Source of the DNA: Schizochytrium sp. CCTCC M209059
Lineage: Eukaryota > Sar > Bigyra > Thraustochytrida > Thraustochytriidae
DNA: 64,000 nt
Reading direction: 5' to 3'
Assembly (NCBI GenBank): GCA_000818945.1
Contig: KN805371.1
Coordinates: 680,666 to 744,665 of the forward strand
Below the pieces are notes generated by a model. The model was not told the DNA's origin. It searched no databases and worked only from the letters and a program-made list of their open reading frames with translations. A program made the translations under genes and the position numbers. Each line of letters opens with the position of its first letter. The stretch's first letter is position 1. Below, in pieces: positions 9,446-18,486 of the stretch.

Positions 9446-10924
9446 TCATACCCAAATCATATTCGCCTCACCTTGCCGATTGGACTGTTTCGGGAAGGAT
9501 CCAAATCCAGCAGCGTTCGCGCCCGAGGCGCCAGAGTCTTGATTCGCAGCTGAGGCGTTGTGGTCGACGTAGTCAGAGAATGAATTCGAGAGAAGCGGGG
9601 TTTGAGGGTTGACAGGTGAACGAAAAGATCGCGGTTTGGGACTCATGTAGTGCATGAGTAAAAGAGCGGGAATGAGCTCGGGCACAGGGTAGAAAAACCA
9701 AGGATACATGATCTGTGCCCAGACTCCCGTGAGGCGAAAGGCAAAAAGAGGCTCGAGCAAAAAGAGCACGCCACGCAGAGCAAAAAGGAGCGACGAGACC
9801 GTGGAAATAACAATGGTACTGCGCACGAGCTGCGCAGCTGTTTCATGACGAAGCTTGCTCAACGCGGAGACGAGGCTCACGCCGTATCGCAGGAACATGG
9901 TTCCTAGGAGCAGAAAAAAGACGGCGATCGTAATGGTTTGCGCGCGGTCGATCTCGTCGTAGGTTTCCTTGTCGCACTCGAACCATTGCACCGAGAGCAG
10001 GATGATGATGATGACATAGACCCAGAAATTCAGGAGAAGCTGGACAATATCTGGCGTCAACAGCATGCACAGGAGAGAGCAAATGGCGTTGAAACCCTCC
10101 TTATCGCGGGCCCCACCCGCGCCACCGTTGCCGCTGTTGCCGCCCTCGGCCTCGGTCTGCGCCCGTTCTGACGCAAAAAGGTCCGGAATCGCCACCATGA
10201 GCTGGCCCGGTCGTCTTCGCGTTGTGGACTGTGCGAGCGCCGCTGCCACCTCGCGCTCCGAGGACAACCCCACGCGCATGCGTCTCGAGGTCGAATGCTG
10301 TCGGAGAATATTGGCCCAGAACCCAACAACAGAGGTGTAGGCTGTAAAGCAGAGCAGCTGCGCGAAGCGATTAGCTGCCGAGACGAGCGTGTGCATGTCC
10401 TGGCACGAGTGCTCTGCGCTCTTCGGAATTGGCGCTACTTCGAAGATATTGAGCATCAGCCACGTGATGCGCACAATGTATGCGAGGACAAGATTCTGTC
10501 CAACATAGTAGAGACGCGAGCGATCCAGCTTGGATACGATCATGTCGTTGCTTGCTTGATCGTCGTCCCCCGGATCATTGTCGTCATTGTTGTTGTCACC
10601 ATCATCGTTGTCGTCAGTCCCGTTACCACCGGCGACTTCGTCATCTTCGAGCCGGCCGCTCTCGCTGCCCGGCGCTCGGCGAGGAGCGCCGCCGTCGATT
10701 CCCTCGACGGCGAGCAGCGCCGCTGCGCCGGTCCTGGCCGTGAGGCGGCGCACGCGCGCGCGCTCGCTGCGGCGCTTCTCGCGCACGCGGCGCAGCGCTG
10801 CGCCTCGTTCGGCCTCGAGCCACTGCCTGTACGCCGTCTGCACGCTCGCCAGCACGAGCCCGCACGCGTACAGCCCCACGCACACCTCCAGCGCCGTCGC
10901 GTGCGCCGCGCCGTCGGCGCCCAT
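9446..10924 (-). CDS. THH1/TOM1/TOM3-like multi-pass membrane protein
   Basis: The 492-residue protein is taken from the ATG at 10924 (MGADGAAHATALEVC), just before the first hydrophobic helix (EVCVGLYACGLVLASVQTAY). The frame stays open 71 codons further upstream through basic low-complexity sequence, so a longer N-terminus is possible. An Asn/Asp-rich acidic linker follows TM1. Later helices include YYVGQNLVLAYIVRITWLML, IVQLLLNFWVYVIIIILLSV and the terminal WFFYPVPELIPALLLMHYM, the signature end of the plant TOM1/THH1 family, GPCR-like endomembrane proteins. The C-terminal tail is polar. It is divergent from the esterase gene and convergent with phosphomevalonate kinase. Confidence 0.65.
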   Translation of the reverse strand: MGADGAAHATALEVCVGLYACGLVLASVQTAYRQWLEAERGAALRRVREKRRSERARVRRLTARTGAAALLAVEGIDGGAPRRAPGSESGRLEDDEVAGGNGTDDNDDGDNNNDDNDPGDDDQASNDMIVSKLDRSRLYYVGQNLVLAYIVRITWLMLNIFEVAPIPKSAEHSCQDMHTLVSAANRFAQLLCFTAYTSVVGFWANILRQHSTSRRMRVGLSSEREVAAALAQSTTRRRPGQLMVAIPDLFASERAQTEAEGGNSGNGGAGGARDKEGFNAICSLLCMLLTPDIVQLLLNFWVYVIIIILLSVQWFECDKETYDEIDRAQTITIAVFFLLLGTMFLRYGVSLVSALSKLRHETAAQLVRSTIVISTVSSLLFALRGVLFLLEPLFAFRLTGVWAQIMYPWFFYPVPELIPALLLMHYMSPKPRSFRSPVNPQTPLLSNSFSDYVDHNASAANQDSGASGANAAGFGSFPKQSNRQGEANMIWV

Positions 10925-11838
10925 GCTCGCGCGCGCCGCCCAGCGCCGCCGGGCTGCGCGCTCTTGGGTCTGCTCGCCCGCCGTTTTGTTCTGCTTCGCC
11001 GCCCGCTCGCCTCCCTGCTCGCCTTGTTCACCCCTACTAGGCCTAGGCCTAGTCGTCGCAGAGGATGCCGCAGGCCTTTCCCAAGACAACTTGAAGATCG
11101 ACGATGGGCCACGGCAAAACGGCAACGATCGCATCATCGTACGTACGTATCGTGCTCAGACCACCTCGCCTCGCCTCGCCTCGCAGCGAGCGGCGCGGCG
11201 CAAGAGGGCCGCCCGGACTCCGCACTTCGGGGCGGCCATCCTCCGCTCGCCGCCCTCGCCTCCGCGGGCGGTCGCTGGGGACCAAGCCGGACCGCCGGTC
11301 CCGCCGGGCCCTGCGCGCTCAGGGCGGACGCGGAGGACAGGGAGGACGGGGCGGTTGCGGCGAGGCAGGCCTGGCAGGGCCTCGAGCGAGTGGGCGTCTG
11401 GCGAGGAGCTTGCGAGGCGGGGTCCAGAAGCGAGGCGAGCTTGATGGGCTGGCAAGCGAGAGGATAGAACTGCAATGATGGCCAAGGCCTGTGTGCGTGC
11501 GTCCGTGTGCGTGCGTGCGTGCGTGCGTACGATGGAGAAGACCCATGAGGGCAGACGCTCGCGTCTTGCCAGGATCTTCACGACCGACGCCCTTGCGCCG
11601 ACGATTTGTCGAGGGACGAGGACCCCCTCGCCCTTGCGAGAAGAAAACCCGGGCAAGATAGAGATGACGGACGATAAAGATGACCTCGACCGTCGCAAAC
11701 CAGAGTCCGTCGGCCCGCGTAGTACGTACGGTACTAGGCACCGAAGCCGAAGCCGAGCAGAGCGGCGACGTGCAGAGCACGAACCGAGAGCAGGAGGCCG
11801 AGGAGGAGACATAGGAGGAGCGTGGCGCGGAGAGGAAA
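10925..11838. other. GC-rich divergent promoter region
   Basis: It contains two overlapping TAGGCCTA palindromes (11038-11051) and a (GTGC)n-type run at about 11493-11528. Open frames here are GC-composition artefacts rich in Arg, Pro and Ala. No gene is supported. Confidence 0.6.
11038..11051. promoter_or_regulatory. two overlapping TAGGCCTA palindromes
   Basis: The sequence TAGGCCTAGGCCTA holds two overlapping copies of the recurring 8-mer, 113 bp upstream of the TOM1-like start codon. Confidence 0.4.
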
Positions 11839-13308
11839 ATGACGCAGGTCGGAGAAGAGGAACCCTGGCAGGCGCTGGTGGCCAAGCTGGTGGCAAGGCC
11901 TGACTTTTGGCAAGATGCGCTTACGCTCAAGGCGTACGCGGCCACAGGCGCGGCCTCGCTTGCGTGGGACGCGTTGTCGAACAAAGTGATCTTGCTCCGC
12001 ATGCTCTTGCCCGAGGTAGCGCAGATCATCGCCGTGGGCCAGGCCGGCATTGTAGGCCTGCTCACATGGAGCAGCCCACGCGTGCGTCAGACCCTCCTGG
12101 GCAAGGCGCTCCTTTTGCTAAATGTCATTGGCATCGGACTTCATTTGAAGCGGATACGCGTGTCCCTGCAGAGCGGACCAGCATTCCAGCGCGCGCTCCA
12201 AGACGCCGGCATCAAGGACATGCAGAGCCCTCTCGTACCAATGCTTCTCGCCCTCATGTTTCCGCTGCGCAACTTCTTGGGCGAAAAGGGACAAAACTTG
12301 CAGCGAACAAGCGCTCCTTATGCTTCGATTGAAGAAATCGATCCGGAACTCGTCGCCTGGCACGAAAGACTTCCCGAGACCGCCAAGAAGCTAAACCTTC
12401 GTGTCGGTCGAGGCCTCATTCCAAAGTGGATGTCTCTCGACGTGGTGGCCCGCACCAATCTGGACAGCAAGCGACCTGTCCCTGCTCTCTTGTACATTCA
12501 CGGGGGTGCGTGGGTACTCGGAGATCGCAAGTTTTCGGCCCGCGCCTTTGTCGAGCACCTTGCGACCCACCACGACGTTGTGGTCTTTGTTATTAATTAC
12601 CGCCTCGCCCCCGAAGCGCGCTTTCCCAGCCAGTTGCACGACTGTAAACGCGCATTGGCCTGGATCAAGAGCAACGGACATGAGTATGGTGCCGATCCCT
12701 CGCGCTGCTTTGTGGCTGGCGAGTCCGCGGGCGGGCATCTCACGAGCCTGATGGCCATCACAGCCAACAATCCAGACTACAACCCACCCGAATTCACCGG
12801 CGACGAGGATACCTCTGTCGTCGGCGCAATTGATATTTATGGCGTGCACGACATTCTTGACAGCGAACGCCACCACGCCCGGAACAGCGCGCAACAAAAC
12901 AATCGCAAGCTGCGCGAGGATGTCACCCCCACGCTTGTACGGCTTTGGGAGCGCGTGGTCTTTGGCAAGCGTCTCAGCGATCATGGTGACGCCTTTGAAG
13001 ATGCCTCGCCGGCACACATTCTCGTGAGCAAGCGCGACGAACTCGTGTCAGTCTGCCCGTTCCTCGTGATCCACGGCACCAATGACGTGCTTGCGGCGTT
13101 TGACGACAGTCGCGCATTCTTTGGCCGTTTGCAAGAGGTTCGCAAGGCCACAAAAAGTGCGGTCAAGGATATCTTTGTCGAGCTCGAGGGCGCTGACCAT
13201 GGGTTTGGCTACGTCCCGTCTCCGCGCACAGTGTCCATGTCTCTAGCTGTCGCAGCATTCATGGATCACCACATTGAGCTCGCCCACGCTGGCAGCAGCA
13301 GGCTGTGA
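11839..13308 (+). CDS. alpha/beta hydrolase, hormone-sensitive-lipase-type esterase
   Basis: The 489-residue protein starts at the ATG at 11839. A hydrophobic N-terminal third (for example VILLRMLLPEVAQIIAVGQAGIVGLL and LLGKALLLLNVIGIGLHL) suggests membrane anchoring. The hydrolase domain has the oxyanion-hole HGGA at residues 221-224, nucleophile Ser296 in GESAGGH, a candidate acid Asp416 (HGTND) and His454 (GADHGFG). HSL-type enzymes hydrolyse carboxylic esters; the substrate cannot be read from sequence. AATAAA follows the stop at about 13343. No intron. Confidence 0.85.
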   Translation: MTQVGEEEPWQALVAKLVARPDFWQDALTLKAYAATGAASLAWDALSNKVILLRMLLPEVAQIIAVGQAGIVGLLTWSSPRVRQTLLGKALLLLNVIGIGLHLKRIRVSLQSGPAFQRALQDAGIKDMQSPLVPMLLALMFPLRNFLGEKGQNLQRTSAPYASIEEIDPELVAWHERLPETAKKLNLRVGRGLIPKWMSLDVVARTNLDSKRPVPALLYIHGGAWVLGDRKFSARAFVEHLATHHDVVVFVINYRLAPEARFPSQLHDCKRALAWIKSNGHEYGADPSRCFVAGESAGGHLTSLMAITANNPDYNPPEFTGDEDTSVVGAIDIYGVHDILDSERHHARNSAQQNNRKLREDVTPTLVRLWERVVFGKRLSDHGDAFEDASPAHILVSKRDELVSVCPFLVIHGTNDVLAAFDDSRAFFGRLQEVRKATKSAVKDIFVELEGADHGFGYVPSPRTVSMSLAVAAFMDHHIELAHAGSSRL

Positions 13309-13460
13309 CCGGTGTTATTCATTTTCTCTTCATCAAAACAATAATAAATGCTTTCGTATTGATAGATTACAGAGTGTCGTTTCATCGTTGTGAGTCGACG
13401 TGGGCCTTTCACGAAATGAAGACTACGATATGCTATGCTTGACGTGCAGCACACACATGA

Positions 13461-15536
13461 CTAGGATACGCTTGTGCTGGCACTCAAGGTTCCTGCGCCC
13501 GGTGTCATCATCTTTAGAACCTTGGAAGCTGACTGCGGGCGCACGGGTGAGAGCGATCCCAAAAGGGACGACGACGAATCCTGCTTGGCAAAGCGAGCAG
13601 CGCTCACGCTACGCGGCGAGTCTGGGGAAAATGCGGATGGACTTCGAAGCGAGCCTGATGTATAAGCGGGCTGTGAAGTGGCTCGCGCCGGCAAAAGGGA
13701 AAGTCGCTGCTGGGACTGCGAATGCGCATCGCCAGACCCCGCCGATAGAGTATGTTGCCCTTGGCCCTTGGCCTGGTGATCTTTCCTTTTGTCCCCAACG
13801 CCAAGTCGTGCGCCCCAAATTTGTTTGGTGAACTTGACGCGACGCTTGATCGAGCTCTTGGCCATCTTTTTAACGAGCACGTGGCGGTTTTGCACGGTCC
13901 AGCACACGGCTACATTGAGTAGAACGAGCAGCAAGATAAAGGCATCGAAGGATACGACGCGGAGAATGAGCGCCACTAGCGTGCACAGCGCGGCAGCCAT
14001 GACCATGCAGCGTTGCTCATGGTCACGTTTGAGTCGATCCATGGTGACCGATTCCCGCTTATCATGCTTCCGCCCGTCACACATGGCGTCGCTGGTATCC
14101 GGCGCGGTCAGGTACGTCGGAAGCTGCTCGCCATCGACAACCATGGGTTCAGCGGGTCGAGGTTTCCCCGCGACAATTTCGGACGGGCCACTCATGATTG
14201 AAGACAGACTCGTAATACTGTGTCGCATCCAATGCGACGAGTGCCGATGTCGGAGCGTCCTTTCACACATGGCGCCAGGAATCTCAAATTCAGCTTCGCG
14301 CACTGACATCGGCGTCAGCGTCGACGCAATATCCTCAGAAGCAGGAGGCACAGATATCGTGTTGTTCATATTGGGCGACCCGAGACTCTCTTGTTTTTTG
14401 TGCAACTGCGAGCGATCGGCTGAGAACTCGGACGCGCCAGATGCCAATGGGAGCACAGCGCTTGCCGCGGGGGGAGGCTCTGATCTTCGGTTCCGCAAAA
14501 TTCGGGACAACCGCGCCGCGCCTCCGCGCGACTTGATGCGGGGAGGAGCTGGCAAAGTACCGCTGCTGTCCTTTGTTTGGAATTTGATGTCGCCGGTTTT
14601 GCATGTCTTGACGTTGTTTACGGATGTTTGTGCTTGCGTCCCTGCAGGTGAGATTGGGCTCAGATCAACTGCACCGACAGAGGAAGAATTCTGACTTTGG
14701 AGTGCACTTTGCTGTGGATGTGCGTCGAGAAGTGCGGCTTCTGGAAAGTACCGCGCTTCGCGACCTGCTTCGCCCGGGCGTTTTGCGATCACATCCCGAA
14801 AAACGTCAGAGTCGCCGGAATCGAGGCTGTGGAAACGAGAGCGCTCCTCTTTGCACTCTTCTTCCTCGTCATCGCCCTCCTCGGCGGCTAGAATGGCGTC
14901 TTCTGCGCTCGAAGTGAGGCCCACTTGACATAAGTCGTCCTCCTCGTTGCGGTCGAGCGAGAGAACCCGTTCGACATTGGAACTATCTGTGGAAGGTTTA
15001 TTGACCCACGTCCTGTTGCAGGGCCCGACGTTGCGTGAAAATGTATTTAATGCGTCGTCCTCTTCATCAGCAACCTCGTCTCGATCTTCTTCTTGTTGTT
15101 CATCTTCTTCCTCTTCGTCTTCGTCTTCCTCTTCGTCTTCTTCGTCATCCTCGAAGTCTCCCGGCTGATCCTCTGCGGAGCAGGCGAGAGCACTAGCCTC
15201 GGGGTTATCGCCAAGCAATTGTTTGACGCGAGAAATTTTGGACAGCAGCCAGGAGGTCCGCGTTTCGTCGCCGACTGGGAGATCTTTAAGAGAGTCTGGG
15301 AGGATGAGGTCCTCGGTAATGTACTTCCATTCGCGTGCGCGAATTCTGTCTTCGGAGGTTGCCACAGCGACCTTGAAGCGCGGTTTGGTAGCCCTCGTGA
15401 TGACGCGTACCCAGTAGGGATGTCGCTTCTTGCGCAGGCTGTATCTGTGCGACTGCAGAACAAAGTCCTCGCAGACGTCGAGCGTCTTGTACCTCGCCTG
15501 GTTCTTGGACACCTCCACAGGATGCACGAACGGCAT
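13461..15536 (-). CDS. acidic protein with C-terminal membrane hairpin, unknown family, 691 aa
   Basis: The ATG at 15536 (MPFVHPVEVSKNQARYKTLDV) starts a basic, probably folded N-terminal domain of about 95 residues (CEDFVLQSHRYSLRKKRHPYWVRVI, REWKYITEDLILPDSL). An Asp/Glu-rich tract follows at about residues 122 to 155, then long Ser/Pro-rich disorder. Two adjacent hydrophobic helices at about 515 to 558 (MVMAAALCTLVALILRVV, AFILLLVLLNVAVCW) form a hairpin, then a basic Ser-rich tail. Both termini would face the cytosol, as in ER-shaping hairpin proteins, but no named family is recognised. The frame is open upstream through GC-rich sequence of low quality and is not included. Confidence 0.75.
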   Translation of the reverse strand: MPFVHPVEVSKNQARYKTLDVCEDFVLQSHRYSLRKKRHPYWVRVITRATKPRFKVAVATSEDRIRAREWKYITEDLILPDSLKDLPVGDETRTSWLLSKISRVKQLLGDNPEASALACSAEDQPGDFEDDEEDEEEDEDEEEEDEQQEEDRDEVADEEDDALNTFSRNVGPCNRTWVNKPSTDSSNVERVLSLDRNEEDDLCQVGLTSSAEDAILAAEEGDDEEEECKEERSRFHSLDSGDSDVFRDVIAKRPGEAGREARYFPEAALLDAHPQQSALQSQNSSSVGAVDLSPISPAGTQAQTSVNNVKTCKTGDIKFQTKDSSGTLPAPPRIKSRGGAARLSRILRNRRSEPPPAASAVLPLASGASEFSADRSQLHKKQESLGSPNMNNTISVPPASEDIASTLTPMSVREAEFEIPGAMCERTLRHRHSSHWMRHSITSLSSIMSGPSEIVAGKPRPAEPMVVDGEQLPTYLTAPDTSDAMCDGRKHDKRESVTMDRLKRDHEQRCMVMAAALCTLVALILRVVSFDAFILLLVLLNVAVCWTVQNRHVLVKKMAKSSIKRRVKFTKQIWGARLGVGDKRKDHQAKGQGQHTLSAGSGDAHSQSQQRLSLLPARATSQPAYTSGSLRSPSAFSPDSPRSVSAARFAKQDSSSSLLGSLSPVRPQSASKVLKMMTPGAGTLSASTSVS

Positions 15537-15910
15537 CTTCGTCTCGTCCCCGCGAGCAGCGCGCGTCCACGACGACGAGCAGCAAGCAGCCAGCCTTCGT
15601 TGCGCTCCAGACCCGGCCCCTTGCCCCCTCCCTCTCTGCGCGGCCCTCGCGGAGCTCGGCCTCGCGCGCCGTGGCACGCCGGCACGGACTGCTCCTGCTC
15701 CCCCCTCCGGGCGGCGGTGCGGCGCAGTGCAGCGCAGGCAGCCTGCGGAAGGCAGACCAGGCAGACGGACAGTCGGGTCCTGGCGATCGGCGCGCACGCC
15801 GCGGCCGCGCCTCCCTCCTGCGCGCCGCGCGGTCGGTCCTCGCCCGCTCGCGCGGCGGTCCTAGCACGCAGGAAGGGCAGTGTACGCCGGACGATAGATA
15901 GATAGATAGG

Positions 15911-15918
15911 TAGGCCTA
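15911..15918. promoter_or_regulatory. TAGGCCTA palindrome in divergent promoter region
   Basis: A copy of the recurring 8-mer, 374 bp upstream of the membrane-hairpin gene and 897 bp upstream of the WD40 gene. Confidence 0.35.
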
Positions 15919-16229
15919 GGGCGGCAGGCCTCGGGCACGAGGAGGGAGGGAGGGAGGAGGGAGGTAGCAGGCGCAGATAGAAGATGCACATGCGAGGGCT
16001 TGGCGAGGTGGCGCCGGTTCCGTTGATTGCAGGGGAGGAGAACACGGCATGGCAGGCATGCCGCACCCGCCGCTCAAGCATGCCAGCCCGCGAGCGCGGC
16101 GGCGGAGAGAAGGGCCGGGTCGAGGACACGCCGCAGCAGACTTCGTCTCGTCTCCACTCGGCGCCAACGTGTCCAGGCAGGGTCGGGTCGGTCTTTCACT
16201 TCCATGGTCGCGCGTGCTGCGGGCGGGGG

Positions 16230-16440
16230 CTTGCGTGCTTGCTCGCTTGCATCCTAGGCTTGCTTGCTTGCTCGCTTGGCTTGCTCGCTTGCTTCCTAGG
16301 CTTGCTTGCTTCCTTGGCATGCTTGCTTACTTGCTTCCTTGGCTTGCTTGCTGGCTTGCTTGGCTTGGCTTGCTTGGCTTGCTTGGCTTGCTTGGCTTGC
16401 TTGGCTTGCTTGGCTTGGCTTGGCTTGCGCCTTGCCTGCT
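16230..16440. repeat. imperfect CTTG/GGCTTG minisatellite
   Basis: About 200 bp of interleaved CTTG, GGCTTG and CCTAGG units, becoming a regular GGCTTGCTT pattern at 16350-16430. The core CTTG is the complement of the CAAG unit that forms the long microsatellite at 24418. Confidence 0.85.
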
Positions 16441-16815
16441 AGGGCCGCTCGGCCCCGCAGCCGCGCCACCGCGGGGCCGCCGTGCGGGGGCCAAGAGCGT
16501 AACGGCTAGCCGGCCCCGATCGGGTTCGCCGTCGACCGGGAGCGCGGCGGCCACCCACTTTTCATCTTTTCTGCTTTCCTTTCCTTCGACTCCTCGTCCT
16601 CTATTTCTCTCTCCCCTTGCGCCCCGGACTCGGAGGAGGAGAAGGAGGAGCAGAGAGAGACCCGCGGCTGCTGGCGGCGAGGAGAGGGCCCAGGCGCGCA
16701 GACGCGGAGAGGACTCGGCAGCGGACAAGAGGACAGGCGTCGCGACCGAGGAGGTCCGAGTGAAGACGGCAGCAGCAGCAGCAGGAGCAGCCGCAGGAGC
16801 AGCAAGAGCAGAGCG

Positions 16816-18042
16816 ATGGCGGATGCCGAGAGGGCCGTGGAGGGACTCGCGGTGGTGGCCGGGTGCTACGACGGCACCCTGCACGGGTGGCGCGACGAGA
16901 AGCTGGCCTTTGCGTACCAGGCTCAGTATGGGTGCATCAAGGCCATGGCGGTGAGCGACGTGAGCTTGTCTAAGGCCAATGTGCGCGGAAAACGAGTGCT
17001 TCTCGCCATGGGCGGGACTGCGGAGGCTGTCCACACGTACGATCTCGCAGGGCAGCGCGAGCTGGTGCAGCTCGAGGAACACGAGAACACCATCACAGCG
17101 CTCTGCTTCGTCGGCAACTCTTTTCTGCTCAGCGGTGGCGAGGATGGCAAGCTCTGCGTGTGGGACTGCAAGGACTGGGCGCTCATGACCGTGCTCAAGG
17201 GCCACAAACCAGGCCCCGTGACCTCTGTCGCTGCTCACCCAATCGGCAAGGTCGCTCTGAGCACCTCGCGCGACAATTCGCTTCGCATGTGGAACCTAGA
17301 AACCGCACGGCCCGCGTCGCGCAACCGCCTCGAAAAGTACAAGACCTTGGACCAGGCCTGCTGGTCGGCCACTGGCGACCAATATGCAGTTGTGGCCGAT
17401 GACCGCGTTGTGCTCGTGTTCCGCATTGAAGACACGAGTGGTCAGCCATACCGCGTGATCGAGCCCGGTTGCCGCGTCAACGCGCTGACGCTGGCCACGC
17501 CAGCGGGAGAGGTTGTTCTTGGTCTCGAGGATGGCCGCGTGCTCGTATACACCGCCGAGGCGGAGACCGCCCCGCTTGAAATGCAATGCGAAAAGCGTGT
17601 GCGCAGCGTGTATGCTGTGCATTGCTCGCAAGATGGCACTGCTCTGGCAAAGCTCGACACAGTTTATGCTGCACTCTCGAATGGGGCCATCGAGATCTGG
17701 AATGGCCTTGCTACGCAGAAGCCCGAAAAGTCTGACCAGGAGCTGCGCTTAGGCGCCAGCGCTCACCTTACATGCATGGTCGCCTGCCCGCTTGGAGCTC
17801 AGACGATCGCAGCAACCTCCGCTTCCAAGGCCGTGAAGAAGGCCAAGAAGCAAAAGCACAAGCAGCAAAAGGTGCACACCGAGACTGCAAAAGAGGGCGA
17901 GCCAAAGCACACAAAAGCAAACGGGCAGAGTAAGCAGAAGCAAGGAAACGGAACCAAACGCGCGCGACCTGGTCGGCAGGAAAAGGAGAAGCAACGGTCC
18001 TCGCCAGGCGCATCGAAACGGCAGCGGTCCAAAAAGCGCTGA
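16816..18042 (+). CDS. PAK1IP1: PAK1IP1/MAK11-like WD40 protein, 60S ribosome biogenesis
   Basis: The 408-residue protein starts at the ATG at 16816. WD-type repeats run from residue 10 to about 320: GCYDGTLHGW, the diagnostic LEEHENTITALCFVGNSFLLSGGEDGKLCVWD, and KGHKPGPVTSVAAHPIGKVALSTSRDNSLRMWN. The last is the most conserved block of the PAK1IP1/Mak11 family. These nucleolar proteins act with the Rpf2/Rrs1 and 5S RNP stage of 60S assembly. The last 75 residues are Lys/Arg/Gln-rich (KKAKKQKHKQQK, SKRQRSKKR), a nucleolar targeting tail. No intron. Confidence 0.85.
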   Translation: MADAERAVEGLAVVAGCYDGTLHGWRDEKLAFAYQAQYGCIKAMAVSDVSLSKANVRGKRVLLAMGGTAEAVHTYDLAGQRELVQLEEHENTITALCFVGNSFLLSGGEDGKLCVWDCKDWALMTVLKGHKPGPVTSVAAHPIGKVALSTSRDNSLRMWNLETARPASRNRLEKYKTLDQACWSATGDQYAVVADDRVVLVFRIEDTSGQPYRVIEPGCRVNALTLATPAGEVVLGLEDGRVLVYTAEAETAPLEMQCEKRVRSVYAVHCSQDGTALAKLDTVYAALSNGAIEIWNGLATQKPEKSDQELRLGASAHLTCMVACPLGAQTIAATSASKAVKKAKKQKHKQQKVHTETAKEGEPKHTKANGQSKQKQGNGTKRARPGRQEKEKQRSSPGASKRQRSKKR

Positions 18043-18486
18043 TTCTCTTTTTCTTTATAAAGTAAAAGAGGGAGCAAGAAGCACTTCGTACTCTAAAACC
18101 ATTTGTCAACAAAGAAATTACACATGATTTTCGTTTCGACCCAACTAAAGTTGAAAAGTTCAGTACGAAACAGTCTCTTGATAATCGCTTACTACTACAC
18201 AAAAATGAAGAAGAAGTAGTAGAGAAAAAGGAGATGAGCAGATATTCGCAGCGTGCAGGCCCAAAGATCGTTTCAAAGAAAACAGCGTATACCAGAAAGA
18301 TCAATCAAGTAATACTTGGCGGCGGCGGCGGCGGCGGCGACACGGGTGATGTAGGGCACACATACACAAGAGAAATGATAATCGACATCAAACAAAAGTA
18401 ATCACACATAATTTTCCTTACTGGGCCGGGGGAAACACAATCGTACTGCGCGCGACCACAGTCACCGCTGTCGCAAAGTACACCAA
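18043..18486. other. convergent 3' spacer with (GGC)n run
   Basis: AT-rich except for a (GGC)n run at 18318-18340. No gene seen. Confidence 0.6.

Larger units (their letters stand above)
15537..16815. other. divergent intergenic region rich in tandem repeats
   Basis: Contents are a (GATA)n run at 15893-15908, a TAGGCCTA at 15911-15918, a (GAGG)n run at about 15940-15962 and a CTTG-based minisatellite at 16230-16440. No gene seen. Confidence 0.6.

Noticed and set aside
16230..16440. Possible CRISPR array or satellite with spacers
   Set aside because: The units are short, variable and contiguous with no unique spacers; this is a minisatellite in a eukaryotic genome.
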